From contig NZ_QXGK01000012.1 in the NCBI RefSeq assembly GCF_003952945.1, positions 1-64,000 on the forward strand: a stretch of 64,000 bases of DNA, written 5' to 3'. The position numbers and the translations under genes are program-made. The stretch comes from Bifidobacterium samirii (GTDB lineage Bacteria > Actinomycetota > Actinomycetes > Actinomycetales > Bifidobacteriaceae). The notes under the pieces are model-generated. The model saw only the letters and a program-made list of their open reading frames with translations. It searched no databases and was not told the DNA's origin. Shown in pieces: positions 1-8,901 of the stretch (the first letter of the stretch is position 1; the number at the start of each line of letters is the position of its first letter).

Positions 1-58
1 CCGGATCGCGGGCGTCGAACCGGAAGACGACGAAACCCCACAAGCCGACGCGGACTAG
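1..58 (+). CDS. 3' end of a plus-strand gene (partial, unknown)
   Basis: A reading frame that begins outside the window stays open from position 2 and ends at the TAG at 56-58. It encodes a short acidic tail, RIAGVEPEDDETPQADAD. Acidic C-terminal tails of this kind are common on real proteins and the frame meets the left edge, so I read it as the end of a gene. Eighteen residues cannot identify a family. The next gene on the right is on the opposite strand, so this would be a convergent pair separated by about 760 bp of non-coding sequence. Confidence 0.35.
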   Translation, partial: RIAGVEPEDDETPQADAD

Positions 59-447
59 GATTTCACGCTCACCACAGGTGAGGCACCACTCCGGATTACG
101 CGCTCATTTTCAAATGAGGCACCTCGACTCTCCGCAGTCGTTACATAAGGCGCAACATGTGGCCAAGGTCTAAGGGGCATGGCAGGTGTGGGGAAGTACG
201 AGTGCCCTCAGTTTGCCGTATAGCACTGTGCGACGTCGACAATCTGCCCTCAGCGTGCCAGATAAGCGTTGCCTACGCCTGGAGGACACGGGCGCGGACA
301 ACATCGCTCTTCCGTTTTCGACGTGCAAGGGCCGTATGGCTTCATTTGGCGCGTGAAGGAAGCGAACCGTACGAGTATCGGATCGGCAACGGGAATCACT
401 ATGGCGCAGGATCTTCCAGAGCACGGCGACGAAGCGATTGGCCGAGC
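59..447. other. non-coding spacer with small hairpins
   Basis: No credible gene is seen here. Two small hairpins follow the stop of the left-edge gene: CTCACC/GGTGAG at 68-82 and CTCATTT/AAATGAG at 103-118, each followed by the same GGCACC word. From about 170 to 440 there are degenerate copies of words also found in the palindromic element to the right (for example TGCCCTCAG followed by TTGCC or GTGCC), which suggests decayed relatives of that element. Function unknown. Confidence 0.4.
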
Positions 448-630
448 GAGAGGAAGAATCCGGGCCCTGCACGCTTCTTTCGGCGATCTGAGGGGATGAT
501 CTGGTCGGAAACCTCCGGCCCCATCGTGCGCTTTCGGCAGAAGACCCTTGGAATCCGACCTTCGAATCAGGGGAATCCTTCCCCTCAGTTTGCGAAAAGA
601 AGCGTGCAGGGCCCCGATTTCTCCCCTCAG
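448..630. repeat. 183-bp palindromic intergenic element, copy 1
   Basis: The left arm (from 448) carries GAGAGGAAGAATCCGGGCCC followed by TGCACGCTTCTTTCGGCGATCTGAGGGG. The right arm (ending 630) is its near reverse complement, with GAAAAGAAGCGTGCAGGGCC and then the reversed AGGGGA box. The two arms could form a long cruciform or RNA hairpin. The right flank GGAATTCATGCGAATTCGAC is also conserved at copy 3 and, inverted, at copy 2, so the mobile or repeated unit is somewhat longer than 183 bp. Other copies are at 23075-23258 and 29419-29601. No open reading frame or transposase is inside it. Confidence 0.8.
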
Positions 631-709
631 ATCAGGAATTCATGCGAATTCGACCGGCGTGTGAGACCGTACGGGCCCTGCACGTCAAAACCTGAAGAGA
701 GGATATACG

Positions 710-741
710 ATGGTCCCGCCGGAAACCCCGACGGGGACCAT
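710..741 (-). terminator. putative terminator of the NCS2 permease gene
   Basis: An inverted repeat, ATGGTCCCG at 710-718 and CGGGGACCAT at 732-741, lies about 75 bp past the stop codon of the permease. There is no strong T run, so termination is inferred from position and stem only. Confidence 0.4.
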
Positions 742-817
742 ACGAAAGGCCGTCATATGTCCGCGCAACGAGGCGACGCGACGGCTGAACGGACTTTGCG
801 GCCCGCCTACAGGGCCA

Positions 818-2212
818 CTACAGGACCGCGTTGAGGATGAAGTCGAGGACGAACAGGATCGCCACGGTCCAGATGACCGGGTGGACCTCCTTCGCCTTCT
901 TCTTGCAGGTCATGACGATGCAGTACATGATGAAGCCGCCGGCGATGCCGTACGAGATCGAGTACGAGAACGCCATGAACACGGCGGCGAAGAACGCCGG
1001 GATCGCCTCGGTGATGTCGGTCCAGTCGACGTCCTTGAGGGACGCGGCCATCATGCAGCCGACGATCACCAGCACGCCCGCGGTCGCGGACGACGGCACG
1101 GCGGAGATGATCGGGGACAGGAACGCGGACAGGGCGAAGCAGATCGCCACGACCACGGACGTCAGGCCGGTACGACCGCCCGCGGCGATGCCGGCGGACG
1201 ACTCGACGTAGGTGGTGGTGTTCGACGTGCCGCAGATCGCGCCGATCGACGTGGCGATCGAGTCGGCGAACAGCGCCTTGTCCATCTTCGACGAGAAGCC
1301 GGAGCCGTTCTCCAGGGCCTTCTCGTCCTCGGCGGAGAAGATGCCGGTGCGGCGGCCGGTGCCGATGAACGTGCCGAGCGTGTCGAACGTGTCGGACATC
1401 GAGAACGCGAAGATCGTCACCAGCACCAGCGGCAGACGCGACATGTCGGAGAACAGGGCCGGGAAGCCGTCGGCGGAGAAGATCGCGCCGAACGTGGTCG
1501 GCAGCTGGGAGAACGTCTCGCCGATCGACACGGACGAGCCGAAGTTCGTCTCGCCGAACGGGATGCCGATTACCGTGGTGATCGCGATGGCCAGCAGCAT
1601 GCCGCCCTTGACCTTGAGCACGGTGAACACGACGGCCAGCAGCAGGCCGATGAGGAACACCCACAGCGTCTTGTTGTCGAACGTGGCCAGACCCGGGGTG
1701 GCGGCGGTCGCCAGACCCTGGCCGGCGGACTCGGCGTCCTTGGTGGTGAACGTGATCAGGCCGACGTTGAGCATGCCGACGTACGCGACGAACAGGCCGA
1801 TGCCGCCGCCGATCGCCTGCTGCAGCGACTCGGGGATCGACTTGATGATCATCTTGCGCACCTTGGTGACGGTGATCAGGATGTTGATCAGACCGCACAG
1901 GAACACCATGCACAGCGTCTCCTGCCAGGTGAAGCCCAGGCCGAAGCACACGGTGTAGGTGAAGAACGCGTTCAGGCCCATGCCGGCGGCCTGCGCGTAC
2001 GGCACGTTCGCGAACAGGCCCATGACCAGCGTGCCGATGATCGCGGCGATGATGGTGGCCAGGAACACGCCGCCCCACGGCATGCCCGTCTGGCTCAGAA
2101 TCTGCGGGTTGACGACGATGATGTAGCTCATCGCGAAGAACGTGGTCAGACCGGCCATGACCTCGGTGGACACGGTCGTGCCGTTCTCCTTGAGATGGAA
2201 GAACTTCTCCAT
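818..2212 (-). CDS. NCS2 family purine permease (AzgA/PbuG-like)
   Basis: A 464-residue polytopic membrane protein with about a dozen hydrophobic segments. The N-terminal region (GLTTFFAMSYIIVVNPQIL) and the motif QAAGMGLNAFFTYTV around residue 75 are typical of the NCS2/AzgA branch, which imports hypoxanthine, guanine or adenine with protons. Length fits the family. The ATG at 2210-2212 is preceded by an AAAGAAG-like ribosome binding site. It lies downstream of pstB in the same direction, but a hairpin and 188 bp separate them, so it is probably transcribed separately. I looked for a purine riboswitch in the 5' region and did not recognise one. Substrate is inferred from the family only. Confidence 0.9.
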   Translation of the reverse strand: MEKFFHLKENGTTVSTEVMAGLTTFFAMSYIIVVNPQILSQTGMPWGGVFLATIIAAIIGTLVMGLFANVPYAQAAGMGLNAFFTYTVCFGLGFTWQETLCMVFLCGLINILITVTKVRKMIIKSIPESLQQAIGGGIGLFVAYVGMLNVGLITFTTKDAESAGQGLATAATPGLATFDNKTLWVFLIGLLLAVVFTVLKVKGGMLLAIAITTVIGIPFGETNFGSSVSIGETFSQLPTTFGAIFSADGFPALFSDMSRLPLVLVTIFAFSMSDTFDTLGTFIGTGRRTGIFSAEDEKALENGSGFSSKMDKALFADSIATSIGAICGTSNTTTYVESSAGIAAGGRTGLTSVVVAICFALSAFLSPIISAVPSSATAGVLVIVGCMMAASLKDVDWTDITEAIPAFFAAVFMAFSYSISYGIAGGFIMYCIVMTCKKKAKEVHPVIWTVAILFVLDFILNAVL

Positions 2213-2351
2213 AACTTCTTTCTGTCCTTATCGTGGGTTGTTAGGGACGGCGCGGCGATGCCACTGCATCATCGATGCCGCGGGCCCCGGCGAGAATTGC
2301 GACTCGCCCACGTCCGCCGCGGAGCAATCGGCGACGGACACGCTCACCATA

Positions 2352-2383
2352 GCATCGCCGCGGGTCATGGGACGCGGCGATGC
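2352..2383 (-). terminator. putative pst operon terminator
   Basis: A perfect 11-bp stem (GCATCGCCGCG at 2352-2362 with CGCGGCGATGC at 2373-2383) sits about 20 bp after the pstB stop codon, on the path of pst transcription. No strong T run follows, as is common in high-GC genomes. Confidence 0.5.
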
Positions 2384-2401
2384 GGACATGGCGGCGGCCG
2401 A

Positions 2402-3181
2402 TCAGCCGAAGCGACCGGAGACGTAGCGTTCGGCCTCGGCGTTCTGCGGGTTGTTGAACATGGTGACCGTGTCGGTGAAGTATTCGAGGTGGCCCGGCTG
2501 GCCCACGGCCTTGAGGTTGAAGAACGCGGTGTAGTCGGCGATGCGCGCCGCCTGCTGCATGTTGTGCGTGACGATCACGATCGTGTAGTCGCCCTTGAGC
2601 TCCTCGATGAGGTCCTCGACGGCGAGCGTGGAGATCGGGTCGAGTGCCGAGCACGGTTCGTCCATGAGGAGCACCTGCGGATGCACGGCCACGGCGCGCG
2701 CGATGCACAGGCGCTGCTGCTGGCCGCCGGAGAGGCCGACACCCGGATTGTCGAGCCGGTCCTTGACCTCGTTCCACAGGTTCGCGCCGCGCAGCGCCCA
2801 CTCGACCAGATCGTCCGCGTCGGACTTGCTGATGCGGCGGTTGTTGAGGCGCACGCCGGCGAGCACGTTCTCGCGGATCGACATCGTGGGGAACGGGTTG
2901 GGGCGCTGGAACACCATGCCCACGTCGCGGCGCACCTCGACCGGGTCCACGTCCTTGGCGTACAGGTTACGGCCTTCGAGCAGCACCTCGCCGGTCACGT
3001 GCGCGCCGGGGATGATTTCGTGCATGCGGTCGAGGCTGCGCAGCACGGTCGACTTGCCGCAGCCGGACGGGCCGATGAACGCGGTGACCTTGTTGGCCTC
3101 GATGTTGAGGTTGACGTCCTCCACGGCGAGGAAGTCGCCGTAGTAGATGTTCAGATGGTTGACATCAATGCGTTGTCCCAT
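2402..3181 (-). CDS. pstB: phosphate ABC transporter ATP-binding protein
   Basis: A 259-residue ABC ATPase. Walker A is GPSGCGKST at residues 37-45; the signature LSGGQQQR and Walker [10 protein letters not shown] follow in the usual order. The N-terminus [20 protein letters not shown] is typical of PstB. The frame stays open further upstream, but I chose the ATG at 3179-3181 because an AAGGAAA ribosome binding site precedes it and the upstream residues are low-complexity. It is the last gene of pstSCAB, 59 bp after pstA. It supplies energy for high-affinity phosphate uptake. Confidence 0.96.
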   Translation of the reverse strand: MGQRIDVNHLNIYYGDFLAVEDVNLNIEANKVTAFIGPSGCGKSTVLRSLDRMHEIIPGAHVTGEVLLEGRNLYAKDVDPVEVRRDVGMVFQRPNPFPTMSIRENVLAGVRLNNRRISKSDADDLVEWALRGANLWNEVKDRLDNPGVGLSGGQQQRLCIARAVAVHPQVLLMDEPCSALDPISTLAVEDLIEELKGDYTIVIVTHNMQQAARIADYTAFFNLKAVGQPGHLEYFTDTVTMFNNPQNAEAERYVSGRFG

Positions 3182-3240
3182 GGGATTTCCTTGGATTTGC
3201 TTGCTTGCGGTTGCGGGGGACGGATGGGGAGCGGGCGGCG

Positions 3241-4230
3241 TCAGCGTTCCGTCTTGACGGCGAACACCTTCGCCACGAGCCGGCCGATCAGGTTGAGGAT
3301 GAGCACGATGACGATGAGCACGAGCGCCGCGGCCCATGCGCGTTCCATCGGGATGGTGGTCACGCAGGTGGCGTCGGAGCCGGCGGGGCAGTTGGCGCGC
3401 AGCTTCGAATACTCCTGGTAGACGTAGACGGGCAGGGTGGTCATCTTGCCGTCGAACGGGTTGAGGTTCGTGGAGGCGGTGTAGCCGGCGGTCATGAGCA
3501 GCGGCGCGGTCTCGCCGATGACGCGCGCGATGGCGAGGATCACGCCGGAGACGATGCCGGGCAGGGCGGTGCGCAGCACAATCTTGGTGATGGTGCGCTG
3601 TTTGGTGACGCCCAGCGCATAGGAGGCTTCGCGTAGGTCGTTGGGCACGATGCGCAGCATCTCCTCGCTGGTCTTGACAACGGTGGGGATCATGAGCAGG
3701 GAGAGCGCCACGGATCCTTCGATGCCGTTGATGGTGCCGGGGCCGAAGAAGATCGTGAACATCGAGAACGCGAACAGGCCGGCGACGATCGAGGGGATGC
3801 CGCTCATGACGTCAACGAGCAGTTCGATCGAGCGGGCGAGGCGGCTGCCGCGCGAGTATTCGATGAGGTATACGGCGCACATGAGGCCGACGGGCACGGA
3901 GATGAGCATCGCGCCGAACGTGATCTCCAGCGTGCCGATCATCGCGTGCAGCACGCCGCCGTAGCCGCCGGAGCCGGTCATGGCACCGCCGACGACGCCG
4001 CGCATGTTGTGGGTCAGGAAGTCGACGTTGAAGCGCTTGACGCCGTTGGCGACGGTGGTCCACAGCACGGAGACGAGCGGGATGCAGGCGATGAGGAAGG
4101 CCAGCGAGATGAACACGCGCATCATCGCGTCGCGGCGTTTGCGCGAGGCGATGAACGAGCGGGTGGGGGTGAACTTGTCGAAGTCGATGACGGGCGCGCC
4201 GTCCATCGCGGATTTCGGTTCGGCGGTCAT
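3241..4230 (-). CDS. pstA: phosphate ABC transporter permease PstA
   Basis: A 329-residue inner-membrane permease with six to seven hydrophobic segments and the binding-protein-dependent transport loop around residues 200-225 ([19 protein letters not shown]), which contacts PstB. An internal stretch of about 15 residues near residue 90 ([13 protein letters not shown]) is loop-like. Its ATG overlaps the stop codon of pstC by four bases (ATGA), showing translational coupling. With PstC it forms the phosphate channel. Confidence 0.95.
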   Translation of the reverse strand: MTAEPKSAMDGAPVIDFDKFTPTRSFIASRKRRDAMMRVFISLAFLIACIPLVSVLWTTVANGVKRFNVDFLTHNMRGVVGGAMTGSGGYGGVLHAMIGTLEITFGAMLISVPVGLMCAVYLIEYSRGSRLARSIELLVDVMSGIPSIVAGLFAFSMFTIFFGPGTINGIEGSVALSLLMIPTVVKTSEEMLRIVPNDLREASYALGVTKQRTITKIVLRTALPGIVSGVILAIARVIGETAPLLMTAGYTASTNLNPFDGKMTTLPVYVYQEYSKLRANCPAGSDATCVTTIPMERAWAAALVLIVIVLILNLIGRLVAKVFAVKTER

Positions 4231-5216
4231 TGCGCGCTCGCTTTCTCGGTGATCTTACGGGCGATGAAGTTCACGAGGAACGTGATGACGAACAGCACCA
4301 GACCGGTGCCGATGAGCGTGGAGACGCCCAGTTCGTTGGCTTCGCCGTACTGGGCGGCGATGTTGGCGGCGATGGTCTGGTTCTGCGACGCCTGCAGCAG
4401 GCGGATGGAGTAGTTGAGTCCGGGCGACAGGATCATGAGCACGGCCATGGTCTCGCCGAGGGCGCGGCCCAGGCCGAGCATGGATGCGGAGATGATGCCG
4501 GATTTGCCGAACGGCAGGACGGCCAGTCGGATCATCTCCCATTTGGTGGCGCCCAATGCGAGCGCCGCCTCCTCCTGGAGGCGGGGCGTCTGGAGGAAGA
4601 TGTCGCGTGACACGGACGTGATGATCGGCAGGATCATGACGGCGAGCACGACGGAGACGGTGGCGACGGTGCGTGACGGGTTGGCGGCCGGTCCGGCGAA
4701 GATCGGGATCCAGCCCAGGTAGGTGGCCACCCAGTTCCAGAAGGGGTGGATGGCGGGCACGAGGATCAGGCCACCCCACAGGCCGTAGATGACGGAGGGG
4801 ATGGCGGCGAGCAGGTCGACGACGTAGCTGAGCGCGGCGGCGAGCCGTTTGGGCGCGTAGTGGGAGATGAACAGCGCGATGCCCAGGGCGACGAAGAACG
4901 CGATGATGAGCGAGAGCGCCGAGACGAGCACGGTGCCGAAGACCAGCGGTCCGACGTACTGCCAGAATCCGTGGGCCTTGCCGCCGGTGAACGATTCGAT
5001 GGTGGCGACGTTGGCGTCGCGGTCGCCGCCGATGAGCGGCCAGGCGCGGTACAGCAGGAAGAGGAACACCGCGGCGAGGACCACGAGGATGAGGATGCCG
5101 GCGGCGTTGGCGACGGCGCGGAAGACCTTGTCGGCGGTCTTGCCGGATCTGCCTTCACCGGCGGCGCGCGCGGGCCGCGTGGGGTGTGCGGCCGGCGATG
5201 ATGCTTGTGAACTCAC
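4227..5216 (-). CDS. pstC: phosphate ABC transporter permease PstC
   Basis: A 329-residue permease. It has a cytoplasmic N-terminal extension of about 30 residues rich in Ala, Pro and Arg, followed by a first membrane helix (about residues 40-60). The EAA loop (EEAALALGATKWEMIRLAV) lies near residue 220. The gene starts 87 bp after the pstS stop; two stem-loops fill that gap. The end overlaps pstA by four bases. It pairs with PstA in the high-affinity phosphate transporter. Confidence 0.95.
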   Translation of the reverse strand: MSSQASSPAAHPTRPARAAGEGRSGKTADKVFRAVANAAGILILVVLAAVFLFLLYRAWPLIGGDRDANVATIESFTGGKAHGFWQYVGPLVFGTVLVSALSLIIAFFVALGIALFISHYAPKRLAAALSYVVDLLAAIPSVIYGLWGGLILVPAIHPFWNWVATYLGWIPIFAGPAANPSRTVATVSVVLAVMILPIITSVSRDIFLQTPRLQEEAALALGATKWEMIRLAVLPFGKSGIISASMLGLGRALGETMAVLMILSPGLNYSIRLLQASQNQTIAANIAAQYGEANELGVSTLIGTGLVLFVITFLVNFIARKITEKASAQ

Positions 5217-5241
5217 AGCTTCTCCTTGTGCGTGGGCGGGT

Positions 5242-5290
5242 GCGTCCGGCGGTTCCGGACGCGCCGCAGGCCCCCTTCGGCGAAGGGGGC
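5242..5290 (-). promoter_or_regulatory. two stem-loops between pstS and pstC
   Basis: Two adjacent hairpins are seen: GCGTCCGG (5242-5249) with CCGGACGC (5255-5262), and a stronger GCCCCCTTC (5270-5278) with GAAGGGGGC (5282-5290) closed by a 3-base loop. No T run follows on the coding strand. Such structures between a binding-protein gene and its permease genes usually cause partial termination or protect the upstream mRNA, giving more PstS than PstCAB. That role is inferred. Confidence 0.6.
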
Positions 5291-5303
5291 TTGGGGCCGG
5301 GGT

Positions 5304-6437
5304 TTACTTGACGGCGATGGCGTCGATGGAGTCGGCGACCTTGTCGGCGATGTTGGCGGGCAGGGGCGCCGATCCGGCGTTGGCGGAGGCGGTCTGCTGG
5401 CCGGCGTCGCTGGTCACGTAGGTGAGCCAGGACTTGACGAATGCGGCGGTGTCGGCGTCCTTGTAGGCGGGGCAGGCGATGTCGTAGGAGACGAGCACGA
5501 TCGGGTACGCGCCGTCGGCCTGCGTGGTGTGGTTGATGGTGACGACGACGCGGTGCTCGCCCTTGACGGTCTCGTCGAGCTGGGAGTCCTCGATGACCTT
5601 GGAGCCGGCGTCGGCGGAGATCTCGGTGTACGAGTCGCCGACCTTGACGGCGACGGTGCCCAGGTCGCCCACCTGGGAGAGGTCGGCGTAGCCGATGGTG
5701 CCGTCGGCCTGGCCGACGGTGTTGACCACGCCGGACGTGCCCTTGGCGCCCTGGCCGACCTCGTTCGGCCAGTTCTCGGACAGGTCGTAGGTCCAGTCGT
5801 CGGGGGCGACGTCCTTGAAGTAGCTGACGAAGTTCTGCGTGGTGCCGGACTTGTCGGAGCGGTGCACGACGGTGATGGGCGTGTCGGGCAGGTCGAGGTC
5901 CTTGTTCTGGTCGGCGATGGCCGGGTCGTTCCATGTGGTGATCTTGCCGTCGAAGATCTTCGCGATGGTCGAGGCGTCCATGTTGACGTGCTTGCCCGCG
6001 TCGGAGACACCCTTGAGGTTGAAGATCACGGCGATCGGGGAGATGTAGACGGGCACGTCGAACGCGGTGCCGTCGGCGCACACGGAGGCGGACTTGTCGA
6101 CCTCGTCGTCGGACAGGGCCTTGTCGGAGCCGGCCCACGCGGTGGCGCCGGTCAGGAAGGTGGTGACGCCCGCGCCGGAACCGGACGGGTCGTAGGAGAT
6201 GTCGGCGTCGGGGTTGGTCTCCTGGAAGCCGTTGATCCACGCCTCGACGGCGGCCTGCTGGGAGGAGGCGCCCGCTCCGGAGAACTTGCCGGAGATCTCG
6301 GCGGCCGTCGTGTTCTGATCGGTCGTGGTCTGGCCGGAGGAGGTGGCGGGGGCGTTGTCGCCGCAGGCGGCGAGCGCGCCCAGCATCGCAAGCGCCGACA
6401 GGGCGGCGATGGAACGGATCGCAACATTCTTACGCAT
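5304..6437 (-). CDS. pstS: phosphate-binding lipoprotein PstS
   Basis: A 377-residue periplasmic-type binding lipoprotein. A signal peptide of about 23 residues ends in the lipobox LAAC, followed by a Gly/Ser/Thr-rich linker. The mature part has the PstS motifs SGAGASSQQ, FVSYFK and GSAPLPANIADKV near the C-terminus. The frame is open upstream, but the ATG at 6435-6437 (MRKNVAIRS) gives a clean signal peptide, so I chose it. The 5' region holds a PHO box. It captures phosphate at the cell surface and hands it to PstCA. Confidence 0.95.
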   Translation of the reverse strand: MRKNVAIRSIAALSALAMLGALAACGDNAPATSSGQTTTDQNTTAAEISGKFSGAGASSQQAAVEAWINGFQETNPDADISYDPSGSGAGVTTFLTGATAWAGSDKALSDDEVDKSASVCADGTAFDVPVYISPIAVIFNLKGVSDAGKHVNMDASTIAKIFDGKITTWNDPAIADQNKDLDLPDTPITVVHRSDKSGTTQNFVSYFKDVAPDDWTYDLSENWPNEVGQGAKGTSGVVNTVGQADGTIGYADLSQVGDLGTVAVKVGDSYTEISADAGSKVIEDSQLDETVKGEHRVVVTINHTTQADGAYPIVLVSYDIACPAYKDADTAAFVKSWLTYVTSDAGQQTASANAGSAPLPANIADKVADSIDAIAVK

Positions 6438-6530
6438 GATCGTGTCTCTCTTTGCTGTCAATCTGTGCTGTCTGCATTTCGTTTGACAGTTCAAGCCTAT
6501 GGGAGCCGGAGCGCCGTCCGGACCGGTTTG

Positions 6531-6548
6531 GGTGAACGCCGGGTGAAC
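6531..6548 (-). promoter_or_regulatory. PHO box (RegX3/PhoP-type direct repeat)
   Basis: On the minus strand the sequence reads GTTCACCCGGCGTTCACC: two GTTCACC heptamers spaced 11 bp start to start. This matches the direct-repeat PHO box known from Streptomyces phosphate-regulated promoters. It lies about 94 bp upstream of pstS, between pstS and the response regulator gene that would bind it. Confidence 0.85.
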
Positions 6549-6590
6549 AGTTCGCGGCCGTCCGACGCCCATCCGGCGGACAGACGTCCG

Positions 6591-7298
6591 TCACGCGGCG
6601 GGGTCGTCGATGCGGTAGCCGAGGCCGCGCACGGTGGTCAGGTGGACGGGCCGCGACGGGTCGGGTTCGATCTTGGCGCGCACGCGTTTGACGTGCACGT
6701 CGAGCGTCTTCGTGTCGCCCACGTAGTCGGCGCCCCACACGCGGTCGATGAGCTGGTGGCGGGTGACCACGCGCCCCTTGTTGCGCATGAGGTATTCGAG
6801 CAGTTCGAACTCCTTGAGGGGGAAGAACACGCTGGTGCCGCGCACGCTCACCTCGTGGCGGGCGACGCGCATGACGACGTCGCCGCACACCAGCGGCGGC
6901 TCCGCGTCCGGCCCGCCGGATGCGCGCTCCTCGACGATCAGGTTGCGTCGCAGCACGGCGCGGATGCGCGCGAGCAGTTCGCGGAACGAGTACGGCTTGG
7001 TCACGTAGTCGTCGGCGCCGATCTCCAGGCCGACGACCTTGTCGATCTCGGCGCTTTTGGCGGTGAGCATGATGATCGGCACGCGGCTCTGCTCGCGGAT
7101 GCGCCGGCACAGCGCGGTGCCGTCGATGCCGGGCAGCATGAGGTCGAGCAGCACGAGGTCGATGCCGCCACGCGTGAACGTCTCCAACCCCTCCTCGCCG
7201 GTGGCCGCGGCGGACACGTCGTAGCCTTCGCGCGTCAGCTGGTAGACCAATGGTTCGCGGTAGGACTCCTCGTCCTCGACGATGAGAATGTGCGTCAT
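6591..7298 (-). CDS. regX3: RegX3-type phosphate response regulator
   Basis: A 235-residue OmpR-family regulator. The receiver domain (1-118) has the acidic pair near residue 9, the phospho-acceptor D52 in LLDLMLPG, and K101 in YVTKP. The winged-helix domain occupies about 140-230 and ends with VRGLGYRID, the usual wing. IDKVVGLEIGADDYVTKPYS is highly typical of RegX3. It lies between its kinase and the PHO box upstream of pstS, so it very likely activates pst in low phosphate. PhoP is the main alternative name. Confidence 0.9.
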   Translation of the reverse strand: MTHILIVEDEESYREPLVYQLTREGYDVSAAATGEEGLETFTRGGIDLVLLDLMLPGIDGTALCRRIREQSRVPIIMLTAKSAEIDKVVGLEIGADDYVTKPYSFRELLARIRAVLRRNLIVEERASGGPDAEPPLVCGDVVMRVARHEVSVRGTSVFFPLKEFELLEYLMRNKGRVVTRHQLIDRVWGADYVGDTKTLDVHVKRVRAKIEPDPSRPVHLTTVRGLGYRIDDPAA

Positions 7299-7359
7299 GT
7301 CCTTCTCCTTTCCTTCCCCGCCGTGACGCGCACGCGCCGGCGGGCGATGCGGCCGCCGG

Positions 7360-8673
7360 CTAGGCGGCGTCCAGTTCGATCGTGAACGTCGATCCGCTGC
7401 CCTCGTGCGACCATACCGAGACGGTGCCGCCGCACTGCTCGACGCAGTGCCGCACGATCGACAGGCCGAGTCCGCTGCCGCCGGTCTCGCGCGAGCGGGC
7501 CGGATCGACCCGGTAGAACCGTTCGAACACGCGGTCGAGCTTGTCGGCGGGGATGCCGATGCCCTGGTCGATGACGCGGATCGTCGCGCGGTCGTCGCGC
7601 CTGTCGACCACGACGACGACGGTCGTATGGTCGGGCGAATAGTGGATCGCGTTCTCCACGAGGTTCTTCACCGCCATGACGAGCGCCTCGCGGTCGGCCA
7701 TGACCGTCACATCGGACGGCTCGTCGAGGGCGTCGCCGCCGGGCGCGGCGTCGCCCTCGGCGGCGACGTCGATGCCGCCGACGGTCAGCCGGACCGCGAT
7801 GCCGTGCGCGTCGGCCTGCACGCGGTTCTCCGCGATCGCGGCGCGCGCGACCGCCGTCGCGGACGTGGGCGCAAGCGTCACGGATTCGTCCATCGACTCG
7901 GCCTTCTGCAGGTCGATGAGCCGGCGCACCAGCGCGGACAGACGCTCCGACTCCTTGGCGACACGGCCCGCGAAGTAGCGCACCGCATCCGGGTCGTCGG
8001 CGGCGTCGCCGATCGTCTCGGCGAGCAGCGCGATCGCGCCCACCGGGGTCTTCAGCTCGTGCGACACATTGGTGACGAAGTCGCGGCGCATCGACTCGAA
8101 CCGCCGCCGGTCGCTCACGTCCGTGAGGAACACGACGTACAGGTCGTCGCCGAGCGGCCTGACGCGCACGCGCACATGACGGCCGTCCGCCACGGTCCGC
8201 TCCCCCGCCCGCACGCCGCGGCCGTCGGCACGCGGCCCGCCGGCATCCGACCGACCAGACAACGCCATCTCGCGTTCGCGCGCGATCCGGTCGGCGAGGA
8301 ACCGCTGCGTGATCCGTTCGAGTTCGGAGGAGACGACGCGGCCGCCGGCCACGACGCCCAGATCGGCCGCCTTGTCGCTCGCGTACACGATGCGGCCGTC
8401 ACCCCTGCGCACGATCACCGCCTCGGGCATCGCCTCGATCAGCCCGCGTTCCAACGCCCGCACCGGGCGGTCGGACCGGGCGTCGTCGAACAGCGAGCCG
8501 CCGTCGCCCGACGGACCGTCGGAGGCACGGCCGCCACGCCGGCCGCCGCGACGGCCGCCGGAACGGGCCAGCCGCTCCCCCGCGTCCAGGCCCAGCTCGT
8601 ACGCGTGGAACACGATCACGCCGACCACGGCCAGCGCCACGCCCACCAGCAGGGCGACCCGCCACCAGTCCAT
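7360..8673 (-). CDS. senX3: SenX3-type sensor histidine kinase
   Basis: A 437-residue kinase. I chose the ATG at 8671-8673 (MDWWRVALLV) because GGGAGG lies five bases upstream; the frame runs further but without a site. A single membrane helix (about 4-26) is followed by a Gly/Arg-rich linker, a PAS-like region (about 78-185), the HisKA box with H205 in VSHELKTP, and an HATPase domain with N and G boxes (VENAIHYS, DQGIGIP, GGSGLGLSIV). SenX3 usually has two membrane helices, so only one here is a small oddity. Partner of the adjacent response regulator. Confidence 0.88.
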   Translation of the reverse strand: MDWWRVALLVGVALAVVGVIVFHAYELGLDAGERLARSGGRRGGRRGGRASDGPSGDGGSLFDDARSDRPVRALERGLIEAMPEAVIVRRGDGRIVYASDKAADLGVVAGGRVVSSELERITQRFLADRIAREREMALSGRSDAGGPRADGRGVRAGERTVADGRHVRVRVRPLGDDLYVVFLTDVSDRRRFESMRRDFVTNVSHELKTPVGAIALLAETIGDAADDPDAVRYFAGRVAKESERLSALVRRLIDLQKAESMDESVTLAPTSATAVARAAIAENRVQADAHGIAVRLTVGGIDVAAEGDAAPGGDALDEPSDVTVMADREALVMAVKNLVENAIHYSPDHTTVVVVVDRRDDRATIRVIDQGIGIPADKLDRVFERFYRVDPARSRETGGSGLGLSIVRHCVEQCGGTVSVWSHEGSGSTFTIELDAA

Positions 8674-8901
8674 GCCGCCTCCCTTCGTCACCGTCATCGG
8701 CCATGCCATGCCCGTCGGCCACGTCACGCCGCGGCCACGATCGCTTCCGCTTCCAGACTACCGGCGGACACCCGGCGGCAACGCGGCGCTCGCCCAGCCG
8801 TCGCCGCGAGTTCGCCTTCCGTTCACCTTCGCCGCGACCGGCCGGCGGAACGCGCACCCGCGCCTACGAAAAGCGGCGCCCCTCAGGACGCCGCGAACCG
8901 G

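Noticed and set aside
2213-2401. Purine riboswitch upstream of the NCS2 permease
   Set aside because: I did not see the conserved three-way junction and loop motifs; the main structure is the pst terminator hairpin.
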